Shown: piece by piece, positions 38,066 through 47,335 of the stretch
How the letters are laid out: every line of letters starts with the position of its first letter
Numbering within the stretch: the first letter of the stretch is position 1
Origin: a virus
Direction: 5' to 3' (one strand)
DNA length: 64,000 nucleotides
Virus record (IMG/VR): IMGVR_UViG_3300018080_000138
Location: 32,709-96,708 of that record
Program-made: the position numbers and the translations under genes
The notes under the pieces: model-generated
Seen by the model: the letters and a program-made list of their open reading frames with translations, nothing else
Databases searched by the model: none
Told to the model about the DNA's origin: nothing

Positions 38066-38969
38066 AGATTTGGTATTAAGTAATAATGTATTTTTAAAGA
38101 AGGAGTTTGTAAGGCAAAGTACAAATTTTAAGCATATAAACACATCTGCATGGTCTCCAAAACGAATAGCAATATTAAAGCCAGATCATATTCATTTTAG
38201 TTCTGCCGCACAACCGGTAGAAAAATGGATTAAGATTGAAAAAATAATGGAGTTGCGGAAGTTGTTACCAGGTTGTGTGATAACTCATTTTTATGCAGAC
38301 GCACTTAAATCATCAGATTACAGAAAGAAACTTATACAGTTAATGGATAAATCTTTTTACAGTTATGATTATCCAGGAGCTGAGTGGATGCCAGTTCCGA
38401 CTGCAATAGATTTTTGGAACAGAGAAAGACAGACAGGAAGGTATGGAATTATTTTTGTTGGGAATGTATATGAGAAACATCTACAGAAGTATAAAATAAA
38501 GTATGATAGACAATTATATTTAAAGGAAGTATTAAGACATCATCGTGTTACTGTGGTTGGTAATAAATGGGATAAATATTATGGGATACCTCAAAAGAAG
38601 AGAACAGTAAACTATGAGCAAACAAGGGATTATTACTTAAACTCAACGGTTGGATTAAATTTAATAGTATCAGGTTTATGGAATCTTTCAAGATGTTGGT
38701 CTGCAAGACTTACACATATGATGTTGGTAGGATTGCCATGCTTTACACCAAGAGTTAAAGGTATTGACTCTGTATTTACTACTGGTGAAGAGGTTATTTT
38801 ATATGATTCGATAGATGATTTGATTATGAAGATGGATTATTTTATGAAGAGGTCAAAATTGTTAGAACATATAGGAATTAAAGGAAGAATAAAAATGATG
38901 TCACTTGCCGATGTAAGGTTGGCTGTGATGAAAATTTTAGATACAAGGAGGGATTATGATAAGAGGTAG
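38043..38969 (+). CDS. GT-B glycosyltransferase, local family B copy 1
   Basis: A 308-residue paralogue of the neighbouring genes. Landmarks are LKPDHIHFSSAAQPVEKWI, YGIIFVGNVYEKHL, TVVGNKWDKY, NYEQTRDYYLNSTVGLN and SARLTHMMLVGLPCFTPRVKGI. It is closest to the protein at 41955 (shared CWSxRLTHMML and CFTPxVKGI). A GAGAGG site precedes the ATG. It ends inside the glycosidase-like gene. Substrates are unknown. Confidence 0.7.
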   Translation: MKVVYINKDLVLSNNVFLKKEFVRQSTNFKHINTSAWSPKRIAILKPDHIHFSSAAQPVEKWIKIEKIMELRKLLPGCVITHFYADALKSSDYRKKLIQLMDKSFYSYDYPGAEWMPVPTAIDFWNRERQTGRYGIIFVGNVYEKHLQKYKIKYDRQLYLKEVLRHHRVTVVGNKWDKYYGIPQKKRTVNYEQTRDYYLNSTVGLNLIVSGLWNLSRCWSARLTHMMLVGLPCFTPRVKGIDSVFTTGEEVILYDSIDDLIMKMDYFMKRSKLLEHIGIKGRIKMMSLADVRLAVMKILDTRRDYDKR

Positions 38970-41409
38970 TCTTGATGTGACGTTTGACAGTACGAGATGT
39001 TTATTAACTGTAGTGCATAGTGGTAATACATGGGTGTCTGGTGGTAATTTTTTGATACGATCAGTAGATGGTATGGAGTATGGAATAGACGATATTACTA
39101 TAGAATCGTCCACCTTATTGGTAGATACAGATAGTACTTCATTTGATATTTTTATTTATAGTAATGGCAGCAGTTTGCTTGTATCAGTCACAATAGTTGC
39201 TTGTGAAGATGGTACACTTATCATTAAATATAATAAATCAGTTACTGTTATGGATGTTGAGTTACCTTTGACCATTGGTGCGTCAAAGGGGTGGGGGAAT
39301 ATGTTAATAGATCCGAGTAAATATTCAGGTACTGGTGGTATCAGACCACTTAATACTGATGTGAACATTTATGCAAGATTGTACGATAGTAATGAGTTAT
39401 ACTATCGTATGTGGGGAATAATAGATAATACAGTTGGCAATGGATTTGTTGCTATGACAGATAGTGTTGATTTTGACTTCGAGTGCAAGACAATAGATGG
39501 CCGTGTGTATCCTGGAGTAAGGTGGTTGCCAAGTATGGGGTCATTTATAGGTGGAACAATAGTGTATAAATTTGTGGATAAATTGTGTTTTAATACTGCT
39601 GCTAAGATATATGAGAAATTTTTAATAGAGAATAATTTAATAAAAACGTTGGATGAGAAGAAAAAAGAGTATCCGATTCCGCCTTGGGATGCTATTAAAA
39701 AATGCGTAGTATTTACACGTTATATTACTGAAGTTAATAAGGTGGATGGTCAGTGGAAGAGGAGATTTAGATTTACTTTCGATAAAGTTGCTGAGCAAGC
39801 AATTTGGTTTTCTAATCAATTAGGAAGTGGGTATAAAGTGCTTGTTCATATTAGAGAGTGGCATGAAGGTGAACTTGCAGATGGTGGGTCTTGTTATGAC
39901 TTGCGTTATAATGGCCCAAATGAACAAGCAGGTGGTTGGAATGGTTTTATTGATATGGCAAATAGAATTCATGCCTTTGGAGATTATCTTTATTTTTACG
40001 ATTGTTACGATGACGTTGCTATTAATAGTTATATTTATGATACATATCCGGAGATAGTTTTATTGGATGTGCATGGAAGAGAGGTTAGACATTCACATTG
40101 GAAAGGTGGTAATGGTCCGTTTGCAAAGGTTTGTCCAACACAGCGTTTAAATCTTTTAAAAAGAAATATTGAGTTTTTGAAGGATAAAGGTGTTAATATT
40201 AGTACAATTTATATTGATCTTGATGGTGGGAGGCAACTTTTAGAATGTTACTCAGAGTATCATGACCATGGTATTTATGGTGATAGTAAGACAGGAAGTT
40301 TATCAAGGCAAGGTGCACTTGAAGCTTTACAGGATACATATAGGTGGCTTGCATCTAATGGGGTTATTGGGTTTACTGAGCATCCATGTGATTGGATATG
40401 GCCAATTTTAGGTGGATCATTTTTTCATGGACCTTGGACAAAACATCTTGATAATGTAAGGAATGGTAGGTGTATTCCATTCATTCCATTAGTGGCTGGC
40501 AGTGCAATTACAGGTGGTGCATATGTTGATACTTATCATAATATGCCAAAAAATGATGCGTTATTGCAGATTTTATGGGGAGGGTACCCAATAGCCCGTG
40601 AAGCATTGGAGGGTGATGTTAGTTGGTCAAAAATGATTACCGATATCCATAAGAAGGTAGGGTTTAAAACACCAATATCATATTCATCTGATGGACATGG
40701 ACGGTGTACTATGGTGTATAATGATTGTACCGTTTATGTGGATTTTGGTAATGAAAGTTACTCGGTAACGGAGTATGTAGACCCGCCGGAAGACCCGCCG
40801 GAAGACCCGCCGGAAGACCCGCCGGAAGACCCGCCGGAAGACCCGCCGGAAGATGGTATTACAAAGGTGAAAGATATATTTGTTAAATATGATGGAAGTC
40901 TTTGTGGAGTGGCAGTAAAGTTTGAATCTATGTCTTCTGGTTTAAAAGAGATATGGGCAATGGTAAAGAATCATGGAGATATTTATTGGAATACAAAATA
41001 TTACCACCAGGTTGTTGATTCTGAGTTGGAAAGGAATTTTGGATTTAGGTATATTGGTGATACATTTCTTTTGAAATTGAGATTTAAACATGAGGATCAA
41101 ACAAAGACATTTTATTCGGATACAATAGAGGTAAGCAGAGAAAGTGAGTTTGATTTGGAGCTGTACTTTAGGAGAGAAGTACAGAAAACTATACAAGTTT
41201 TTTCAAATAAGGATGTAAGTGGAAAATTACATATAATAAATACTGATGGTATAGTTGTTTATGAGATAGTGGATAATTTAAATGTTGGGTGGAATCCATT
41301 TAGTATAGATAAATTAATAAGTAATGGTACATATTTTTGCGCATTTATTAGAAGTGAAAATAATCAAGTATATTACTTGGGTGCACTTATATTTTCCGGA
41401 AGTAATTGA
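38956..41409 (+). CDS. Glycoside-hydrolase-like protein with PPED linker
   Basis: An 817-residue protein in three parts. Residues 1 to about 230 are beta-rich. About 235-600 look like a TIM-barrel glycosidase (KVLVHIREWHEGE, GDYLYFYDCYDD, ISTIYIDLDGGRQLLECYSEYHDHG, GFTEHPCDWIWPILGG), resembling large GH or DUF6259-type enzymes; acidic residues near YIDLDGG and FTEHPC are candidate catalysts. A linker of six DPPE units (about 609-632) follows, then an Ig-like C-terminus ending like FlgD/T9SS-type domains. I see no signal peptide. It may be a virion enzyme that degrades host surface glycans. It overlaps the preceding gene by 14 bases. Confidence 0.6.
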   Translation: MIRGSLDVTFDSTRCLLTVVHSGNTWVSGGNFLIRSVDGMEYGIDDITIESSTLLVDTDSTSFDIFIYSNGSSLLVSVTIVACEDGTLIIKYNKSVTVMDVELPLTIGASKGWGNMLIDPSKYSGTGGIRPLNTDVNIYARLYDSNELYYRMWGIIDNTVGNGFVAMTDSVDFDFECKTIDGRVYPGVRWLPSMGSFIGGTIVYKFVDKLCFNTAAKIYEKFLIENNLIKTLDEKKKEYPIPPWDAIKKCVVFTRYITEVNKVDGQWKRRFRFTFDKVAEQAIWFSNQLGSGYKVLVHIREWHEGELADGGSCYDLRYNGPNEQAGGWNGFIDMANRIHAFGDYLYFYDCYDDVAINSYIYDTYPEIVLLDVHGREVRHSHWKGGNGPFAKVCPTQRLNLLKRNIEFLKDKGVNISTIYIDLDGGRQLLECYSEYHDHGIYGDSKTGSLSRQGALEALQDTYRWLASNGVIGFTEHPCDWIWPILGGSFFHGPWTKHLDNVRNGRCIPFIPLVAGSAITGGAYVDTYHNMPKNDALLQILWGGYPIAREALEGDVSWSKMITDIHKKVGFKTPISYSSDGHGRCTMVYNDCTVYVDFGNESYSVTEYVDPPEDPPEDPPEDPPEDPPEDPPEDGITKVKDIFVKYDGSLCGVAVKFESMSSGLKEIWAMVKNHGDIYWNTKYYHQVVDSELERNFGFRYIGDTFLLKLRFKHEDQTKTFYSDTIEVSRESEFDLELYFRREVQKTIQVFSNKDVSGKLHIINTDGIVVYEIVDNLNVGWNPFSIDKLISNGTYFCAFIRSENNQVYYLGALIFSGSN
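40780..40851 (+). repeat. Six tandem 12-bp repeats encoding DPPE
   Basis: GACCCGCCGGAA is repeated six times without change, very GC-rich in an otherwise AT-rich genome. Identical synonymous codons in all units indicate recent expansion or active homogenisation. It encodes a proline/acid linker between the catalytic and C-terminal parts. Confidence 0.95.
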
Positions 41410-41475
41410 TTAAGGTTGACTAAATATATTTTATAGTTGAAGTAAAAGGTATTTAATTTTAATTTAGGAGAATAA

Positions 41476-41958
41476 ATGAGTAGTAATAAAATTAAAATAG
41501 TAATCCCAAAATCTATGACAAAGTCTAATGAAGATGAAGAAAGAGAAGTAGAAGTGGAGAATTATTTATTTGATGTATTAGAAGTATTGGTTGCTAATGG
41601 TTTTAAGGGTGTACTTGGTAGTCAGGAAGGTGGATTACAGGCATTTTTATTGGAGGATGGAAGACTTTTGACAATATTTCCAAAAGGACATACAGAAAGT
41701 AATGATAATGGTGAGGAGGATGATAGTAATGCCTTAAGTGATCCTAATTATAGATGGAAGATGCCACTAAAATTTAATTATGGTGAGAATGTAAGAATTT
41801 TACCATTGAATTGTCCTGGTAGAGTGGTATTTATAATTATTACATCACAGGGAATAAAATATGGTGTTAGATATTTTGATAATTCTGTACCAATGACATT
41901 AGATTTTTTTCCGGATGAGTTGGAACTCACTAAAGTTAGTTATGTGTATAGTAAATGA
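41476..41958 (+). CDS. Hypothetical protein
   Basis: A 160-residue acidic protein. A coil-forming start (KSMTKSNEDEEREVEVENYLFDVLEVL) precedes a middle with GGLQAFLLEDGRLLTIF. The C-terminal part (FNYGENVRILPLNCPGRVVFII, then KYGVRYFDNSVPM and FFPDELEL) looks like a small beta barrel seen in phage structural accessory proteins. An AGGAG site precedes the ATG. It overlaps the next gene by 4 bases. Confidence 0.6.
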   Translation: MSSNKIKIVIPKSMTKSNEDEEREVEVENYLFDVLEVLVANGFKGVLGSQEGGLQAFLLEDGRLLTIFPKGHTESNDNGEEDDSNALSDPNYRWKMPLKFNYGENVRILPLNCPGRVVFIIITSQGIKYGVRYFDNSVPMTLDFFPDELELTKVSYVYSK

Positions 41959-42875
41959 AATTAGTATTTATTAATCCCATATTGCCAAGAAGTAATGGAA
42001 GATTTTGGAAATTGGCATTTGTTAAACATGTAGATAGTATGTTACATATAAAAAATGAAAATTGGTCAGTAGATAGTATACTTAAGTTTAAGCCAGATCA
42101 TATTCATTTTAACTCAGCGGCTCAACCTGTTGAAAGATGGATACCTGTGAGTAAAATAAATATGATTAGAAGATCACTACCAAATATAGTAATAACAACT
42201 TATTATTGTGATGCATTAAAAAGTATTAGGTATCGGAAATTACTGAATACTATAGTAGATTGTGCATATTGCTCATATGATTTACCTAATTGTACGTGGA
42301 TGCCAGTACCTGCCGATATTAATTTTTGGAAACCTATGTTGGGGCCCGATAAAAAAACTATATTATTAGTATTTTTAGGTAATAATTATACTGACTTGGC
42401 AAATAGTCAAGGAATAGAGTTTACACGGGCAAGAACATTAAAACTTGTTAGTAAGTATTATGATATAAAAATTGTCGGGAGTAAGTGGTCACAATATGGG
42501 TTAAAGTATGACCGCCCAACCAATACGTATGAGCAAGCAAAAAGTTATTATGACAGATCATTTGCAGGCATTAATATTGTTAATAATGGTATAAAGCATC
42601 TGAGTAGGTGCTGGTCAAATAGACTTACCCATATGATGTTAATGGGACTCACTTGTTTTACACCAAATGTTAAGGGTATTAGAAATGTTTTTGGCAGTAA
42701 AGATGATATATTAGTAGTATATGATAATGATAATGATTTAGTAGAAAAGTTACATTTTTATATGTCTGATAAAAAGTTATTGGTAGACATTGGAAGTCGT
42801 GCAAGGAAATTTGCAGTAAAAAATTTTGATATTAATGTTGCAGTTAAAAAAATACTTACAAGGAAAAAGAATTGA
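41955..42875 (+). CDS. GT-B glycosyltransferase, local family B copy 2
   Basis: A 306-residue protein. Landmarks are FKPDHIHFNSAAQPVERWIP, TTYYCDALKS, NCTWMPVPADINFW, NTYEQAKSYYDRSFAGINIV and SNRLTHMMLMGLTCFTPNVKGI. It is the closest paralogue of the protein at 38043. It lies on the far side of the glycosidase-like gene. It overlaps both neighbours by 4 bases. Confidence 0.7.
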   Translation: MKLVFINPILPRSNGRFWKLAFVKHVDSMLHIKNENWSVDSILKFKPDHIHFNSAAQPVERWIPVSKINMIRRSLPNIVITTYYCDALKSIRYRKLLNTIVDCAYCSYDLPNCTWMPVPADINFWKPMLGPDKKTILLVFLGNNYTDLANSQGIEFTRARTLKLVSKYYDIKIVGSKWSQYGLKYDRPTNTYEQAKSYYDRSFAGINIVNNGIKHLSRCWSNRLTHMMLMGLTCFTPNVKGIRNVFGSKDDILVVYDNDNDLVEKLHFYMSDKKLLVDIGSRARKFAVKNFDINVAVKKILTRKKN

Positions 42876-43780
42876 TAAGGTTAGTATATGTACATCCAGA
42901 TATTAAGCATGAGTCACATAGATTTTGGTATGTCGCTTTTTCGTCAAATGTAGATCATATTTTATGGATTAAAAATAGTGATTGGACAACAAGAAAGATT
43001 GCACGGTTTAAACCAACGCATATTCATTTTGGTTCAAGAGCATCACCAAGAGAACGATGGATGCCTATAAATAAAATAATAAAATTAAGAAATTTATTAC
43101 CAAAAGTAGTGATCACTTCATATAGGGGTGGTGTTGGTACTGAAGTAGATTATCTTGAACGGTTAAATAAAATAATAGATTGTGCCTTTGGTGCAACCGA
43201 TTCTTATCGAGGACAAAGATGGATGCCGGGCGGATCAAGTTTTAATTTCTGGGCACGACCACGACAGGCTAATCCTAAGCAGCAATTAATTTTTATTGGT
43301 AGGGCATATAAAAATGACAGAGCAGAAAGGGCACACCTTGTCAAAGAAGTACAGAGTAGGTTTCCACTTACTGTGCTTGGTAATAATGCCTGGAAAAATT
43401 ACGGTGTTAAGGTTGCATCATATACAGGAACATTTGAAGAAAATCGTTTGTTTTATTGTACATCACTTATGGGTATAAACTTTGTTAGCAAAAAGTATTT
43501 ACACCTAAGTAAATATTTTTCAAGTAGATTAATTCACATGATGCAAACAGGACTTCCATGTATTACACCATACCAGCCAGGAATGGCACAGGTATTTAGA
43601 GATAAGGAAGATATATTTTATTACAGAAATAAACATGAGTTATTTAGTTTATTACGGTGTTATTTAAATCGTGAAAATAGGAATTTATTAGAAGTAGTAG
43701 GAAAAAGAGGTAAGTTGGTATCAAGAAAATATGATGTAAATAATCTTGTTAAACAAGTATTAAGCATAAGAAGGAGGTAG
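42872..43780 (+). CDS. GT-B glycosyltransferase, local family A copy 2
   Basis: A 302-residue protein starting at TTG 42872, overlapping the previous stop. Landmarks are FKPTHIHFGSRASPRERWMP, ITSYRGGVG, QLIFIGRAYKNDR, FEENRLFYCTSLMGINFV and SSRLIHMMQTGLPCITPYQP. It is the closest paralogue of the protein at 36960, with two stretches of DNA identity (43108-43137 and 43525-43575). Confidence 0.7.
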   Translation: MIRLVYVHPDIKHESHRFWYVAFSSNVDHILWIKNSDWTTRKIARFKPTHIHFGSRASPRERWMPINKIIKLRNLLPKVVITSYRGGVGTEVDYLERLNKIIDCAFGATDSYRGQRWMPGGSSFNFWARPRQANPKQQLIFIGRAYKNDRAERAHLVKEVQSRFPLTVLGNNAWKNYGVKVASYTGTFEENRLFYCTSLMGINFVSKKYLHLSKYFSSRLIHMMQTGLPCITPYQPGMAQVFRDKEDIFYYRNKHELFSLLRCYLNRENRNLLEVVGKRGKLVSRKYDVNNLVKQVLSIRRR

Positions 43781-43781
43781 T

Positions 43782-44018
43782 ATGAGTACAGATAGTTATA
43801 TAAGTAAGTTAGAGGATGAGAAGGTAGAAATGAAACTTAAACTTATTCGTAGTAGAGGACTAAGATGTAGTTCAAAGTGTAGTATATGTAATGGCACAGG
43901 TGGTACTATTATAAATGGTGAGGCCATTGTATGTCCACGGATTAAGTATAAACGTAGTAGGTTTGGTGCATCTCATAAGAATAATTTATTAATGTCTGTT
44001 AGGAGGTTAAAGAGGTGA
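43782..44018 (+). CDS. Small zinc-ribbon-like protein
   Basis: A 78-residue basic protein with C-x3-CSICNGTGG and a later VCP: a CxxC-x-GTG knuckle like the DnaJ-type zinc motif, with the second pair incomplete (CSSKCSIC, then one Cys). AGGAGG precedes the ATG. It overlaps the next gene by 4 bases. The function is unknown. Confidence 0.6.
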   Translation: MSTDSYISKLEDEKVEMKLKLIRSRGLRCSSKCSICNGTGGTIINGEAIVCPRIKYKRSRFGASHKNNLLMSVRRLKR

Positions 44019-44986
44019 GTATAGCAATGATCTGTCCAAATGTTGAAGGTTATTTACATTGGATAAAGAAACCATTTCCTGAACCTCTAAACTCATGGCC
44101 TCAGTGGACACGTATTGTTGATGCATGGGTTGTTTATGGAAGTATTCTTAAGGATGAAGATATTGCTGAGTTGGCATTGTGTGATGATATAGTAATAATT
44201 ATTGCAAATCCAATACGTAGTAAATATATAAAGAAAATTATTCTTGATATAAAAGAGAGGTTGCCAAGGAAAAAAATAGTACTTTTTATTGATGGTCACC
44301 AAGAAACAATGTTTGATAGAATTCGAGCATGGGATTTTTATTGGTGTCTTAATAATGTTGATTTAATAGCCACTAATCGGAAGTATACTACTTACATTCA
44401 ATTGTTAACTAATGTTAAAACATATTGGTTATCATTTCCTGTAGATATTAGTTATTTTGCTGGCTTTAGGACTAATAAGAATGTGGGTACAGTAGCAGTA
44501 TGCGCAGCTTCAGGTGCATTGGAAGCAATTACTATCTTACATAGATTTAATAGTAATCTTAAATTTAAATTAACGGAAAGGGGAGGGTTCTTTACAAGAG
44601 AACAATTAGATTATCTTGGTATGCTTGATTTTGTTGATGTCCAACCAAAGGTAAACCAACAATTATTCTATGAAAGAATTTCTGATTGTGAAGTTGGTGT
44701 TTATTTGGATTATAAAGGACATCTTGGAAGGTTTCAAACAGACTGTGCAGTATTAGGTATACCTTGTATAGGTATGACATGTACAGATAGACAAAAAATG
44801 TTGTTTCCAAGGATAATGGTAGGTAATTATAATGAAATTTATAATGTTATTAGTAGCTATGCTATTTTAGTACATAATAAGAAATTTTATAAGGAAGTTA
44901 CAGATTATGCGAGGAATAAAGTATTAGAGTTTTCTACTGTAAAATCTATTGTGAGATGGAATAAAATGATTGAAATGTTATCATAG
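44015..44986 (+). CDS. GT-B-like glycosyltransferase
   Basis: A 323-residue protein starting at GTG 44015. It is homologous to the C-terminal two-thirds of the protein at 12746: LSFPVDISYF, then VNQQLFYERISDCEVGVYLD, KGHLGRFQTDCAVLGIPCIG and KMLFP. It therefore looks like the same enzyme without the Rossmann-like extension. PRKKIVLFIDGHQETMF is the linker strand between the lobes. Substrates are unknown. Confidence 0.65.
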   Translation: MSIAMICPNVEGYLHWIKKPFPEPLNSWPQWTRIVDAWVVYGSILKDEDIAELALCDDIVIIIANPIRSKYIKKIILDIKERLPRKKIVLFIDGHQETMFDRIRAWDFYWCLNNVDLIATNRKYTTYIQLLTNVKTYWLSFPVDISYFAGFRTNKNVGTVAVCAASGALEAITILHRFNSNLKFKLTERGGFFTREQLDYLGMLDFVDVQPKVNQQLFYERISDCEVGVYLDYKGHLGRFQTDCAVLGIPCIGMTCTDRQKMLFPRIMVGNYNEIYNVISSYAILVHNKKFYKEVTDYARNKVLEFSTVKSIVRWNKMIEMLS

Positions 44987-44996
44987 GGAAAGATAA

Positions 44997-45191
44997 ATGA
45001 CAGGAATTGAGTATCAATATTTTAAGTTGAAAATAAATAATGCTTTAATAAGTTTGAATAGTGCAATTGGACAGCAACAACATAATCCCGGTGCAAACGT
45101 TGAAGCGTTATTACAAAAAAGTTCGGTAGAATTGTACGATATAGTTGAAGCATTGAAAGTTGAAAGAGAGTTTAGTAGTGGTACTAAGTAG
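44997..45191 (+). CDS. Small hypothetical protein
   Basis: A 64-residue protein, two amphipathic helices (QYFKLKINNALISLNSAIGQQ and ALLQKSSVELYDIVEALKVER) separated by an HNPGAN turn, so probably a helical hairpin. It overlaps the methyltransferase gene by 32 bases. The function is unknown. Confidence 0.55.
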   Translation: MTGIEYQYFKLKINNALISLNSAIGQQQHNPGANVEALLQKSSVELYDIVEALKVEREFSSGTK

Positions 45192-45816
45192 TGATTACTA
45201 TGATGAAGATTATTTCACTAAGCAAGGGTGTAAAGGTTGGTATAATAAGCATGCATTTATGTTAGAGCAGTCTTTTCATTTATATTGGGCATGTTTTATC
45301 ATTAATAGTCTTGAGATAGGACAACGTGCGAATGTATTAGATTTAGGATGTGCAAGAGGAAATGTTGTACATTGGTTAAGAGAATATAGTATTAATGGGT
45401 TTGGGGTGGATATTTCACAGTGGTCTATAGGTAATAGACATTGTGAGTATTGTATTAGAAGTGATATAATAAGTATTCCATTTAAAAAGAATACATTTGA
45501 TTTTGTTGTATGTAGAGAAGTAATTGAACATATTGATTGTAAGTTAGTTAATAAGGTGTTTAATGATGTAAGACGGGTACTAAAAAAGAATGGGATTTTT
45601 TTACTATCACCTGCAACCAATAGAGGACGAAAGGAGGATATTAAGCAAAGATCAAATAATGCCGATATATCCCATATTTGCATAAGAACACCTTATCAAT
45701 GGTCATCATTATTGGAGGACAGTGGATTTACTATCCTTTATAAAGAAACATTTAAAATAAACAGCATGAGATTTGTATTGTTTAATAATTGGGATATTAT
45801 AGTATGTAAAAAATAA
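45160..45816 (+). CDS. SAM-dependent methyltransferase (class I)
   Basis: A 218-residue protein with motif I VLDLGCARGNVVHWL, motif II GFGVDIS, a middle DFVVCREVIEHID and post-motif RRVLKKNGIFLLSPATN: a type-11 methyltransferase, often found acting on sugars in glycan clusters. The start may be TTG 45160 or GTG 45178, with little difference. It closes the glycosylation region upstream of the head genes. Confidence 0.8.
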   Translation: MKESLVVVLSSDYYDEDYFTKQGCKGWYNKHAFMLEQSFHLYWACFIINSLEIGQRANVLDLGCARGNVVHWLREYSINGFGVDISQWSIGNRHCEYCIRSDIISIPFKKNTFDFVVCREVIEHIDCKLVNKVFNDVRRVLKKNGIFLLSPATNRGRKEDIKQRSNNADISHICIRTPYQWSSLLEDSGFTILYKETFKINSMRFVLFNNWDIIVCKK

Positions 45817-45892
45817 TATTTTTATAAAAATATAAATAAAAAACTAAAAAATAATTATTTTTGCGTATTATAAGTAGATAGGAAAATGCTTT
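45817..45892 (+). promoter_or_regulatory. Putative start region of the head-gene operon
   Basis: The gap contains two perfect AT palindromes (TATTTTTATAAAAATA at 45826-45841; AAAAATAATTATTTTT nearby at 45847-45862), then TTTTTGCGTATTATAAG, which partly recalls the ATTTTTGCA-n-TATA half of the repeated promoter but lacks its GGG element. It may terminate the upstream operon and start the portal-capsid operon. Confidence 0.35.
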
Positions 45893-47335
45893 ATGAAAGA
45901 TGAAAAGAAAAATATAGTAGATGGTTATATTCTTGGTGATGGTAGTGTTGTATCGTCTAAGGATTTTGTTAAAAAAATAGTATCCGCTAAGAAAGTAACT
46001 AAAAAGGCATTGGTCGATTATTCAGCCGATAAGATAATAGAACCACCTTATAATTTTTCAAATTTGGTAGATTTACTTGATCAGGATACCACTCATGCAC
46101 GGTGTATATATGCAAAGGCAGCAGACTTGGCTGGTAATGGATGGCAGATTGTAAAGGATAAAAATCATAAAAAAACATATAAGCGGGATGCGTTGATCGC
46201 AAAAAATTTTTTTTTAAATTCCAGTGATATGGGTTTTATGGATACGTGTAGAAACACATCTCTTGATTTTTGGATAACTGGAAATGGATATATGGAAATG
46301 AAAAGATCATTAGATGGATATCCTGCAAAGTTATCGCATCTTGATAGTACTGGTATTTATATACGAGAGGATGACCTTGGTTATGCTAAAATTACTGATA
46401 GTGGTGATAATAGGTATTATATGAAGTATGGAAGTATGATAAAACGCGATAAGAATAGGATAGTTGACCGAACATTTATTGATCCTAAAACAGGTGAGAT
46501 AGATGATAAATTAGGAATTCAGAATTCAGCAACTGAGTTAATGCATTTTAAGTTATATCGACCAAAAAGTAAATTTTATGGTATTCCAGATTATATCTCA
46601 GGAATAAGACATTTACTTGGAAACAAGAATGCAAGTAATTATAACTTACAGTTTTTTGAGAATAATGCTGTTCCTCAATATGCTATTTTGGTAATGGGTG
46701 GACGTTTGGATAATGATTTGACCGCATTAATAGAACATTACTTTAAATCTGATATAAAGGGAAATTCTCATAAAACATTAGTTTTATCAGTCCCTTATAA
46801 AGATGTTGAGATAAAGTTTGTACCATTGTCCGTGGAAATGAAAGACCAATCATTTGCTGATTATAAAAAAGATAATAGAAATGATATTTTGGTTGCGCAT
46901 GGTGTTCCACCAATGCGGGTAGGTATTATTGAGACAGCACAGCTTGGTAGTGGTTCTGGAGAGAGTCAGGCAGAGAATTATAAAAGGACAATAATTGAAC
47001 CGAGTCAGGCAGTATTTGAAAATATATTAACAAGATTAATACTTCAGCGGGAATTTGGTATTTTTGGCTGGTTATTTGCCTTTGATGATATAGATTTTAG
47101 GGACAAGGATGCACTTTCAAAAATTGCTGCGGTATACCTTGAGAAAGGTGCCATCACATTAAATGAGGTGAGAACGGAGTATTTAGGAGTTGAACCATAT
47201 AAGAAAGGTGGAGATAAGGCATTTATTATTGCTGGTAATAGGATAGTATATATTGATACTATGGAAGAAGAAGAAGACAGAGAAATTGTTGATATATTAC
47301 GAAGTCATTATGAGGAGACAGTTAAGTTACTATGA
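45893..47335 (+). CDS. Phage portal protein (HK97/PBSX type)
   Basis: The 480-residue protein follows the portal pattern: EPPYNFSNLVDLLDQDTTHARCI near the start, DLAGNGWQI, SLDFWITGNGYMEMKR, ELMHFKLYRPKSKFYGIPDYISG, FFENNAVPQYAILVMGG and APVPPMRVG-like VAHGVPPMRVG. Portals form the ring through which DNA enters the head. It is followed by MuF, protease and capsid genes in the usual order, but the terminase lies 35 kb upstream. Confidence 0.9.
   Translation: MKDEKKNIVDGYILGDGSVVSSKDFVKKIVSAKKVTKKALVDYSADKIIEPPYNFSNLVDLLDQDTTHARCIYAKAADLAGNGWQIVKDKNHKKTYKRDALIAKNFFLNSSDMGFMDTCRNTSLDFWITGNGYMEMKRSLDGYPAKLSHLDSTGIYIREDDLGYAKITDSGDNRYYMKYGSMIKRDKNRIVDRTFIDPKTGEIDDKLGIQNSATELMHFKLYRPKSKFYGIPDYISGIRHLLGNKNASNYNLQFFENNAVPQYAILVMGGRLDNDLTALIEHYFKSDIKGNSHKTLVLSVPYKDVEIKFVPLSVEMKDQSFADYKKDNRNDILVAHGVPPMRVGIIETAQLGSGSGESQAENYKRTIIEPSQAVFENILTRLILQREFGIFGWLFAFDDIDFRDKDALSKIAAVYLEKGAITLNEVRTEYLGVEPYKKGGDKAFIIAGNRIVYIDTMEEEEDREIVDILRSHYEETVKLL

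Noticed and set aside
39827-40057. 76-codon + strand frame inside the glycosidase-like gene
   Set aside because: It is out of frame with the long gene, hydrophobic in a way expected of shifted codons, and has no ribosome site.
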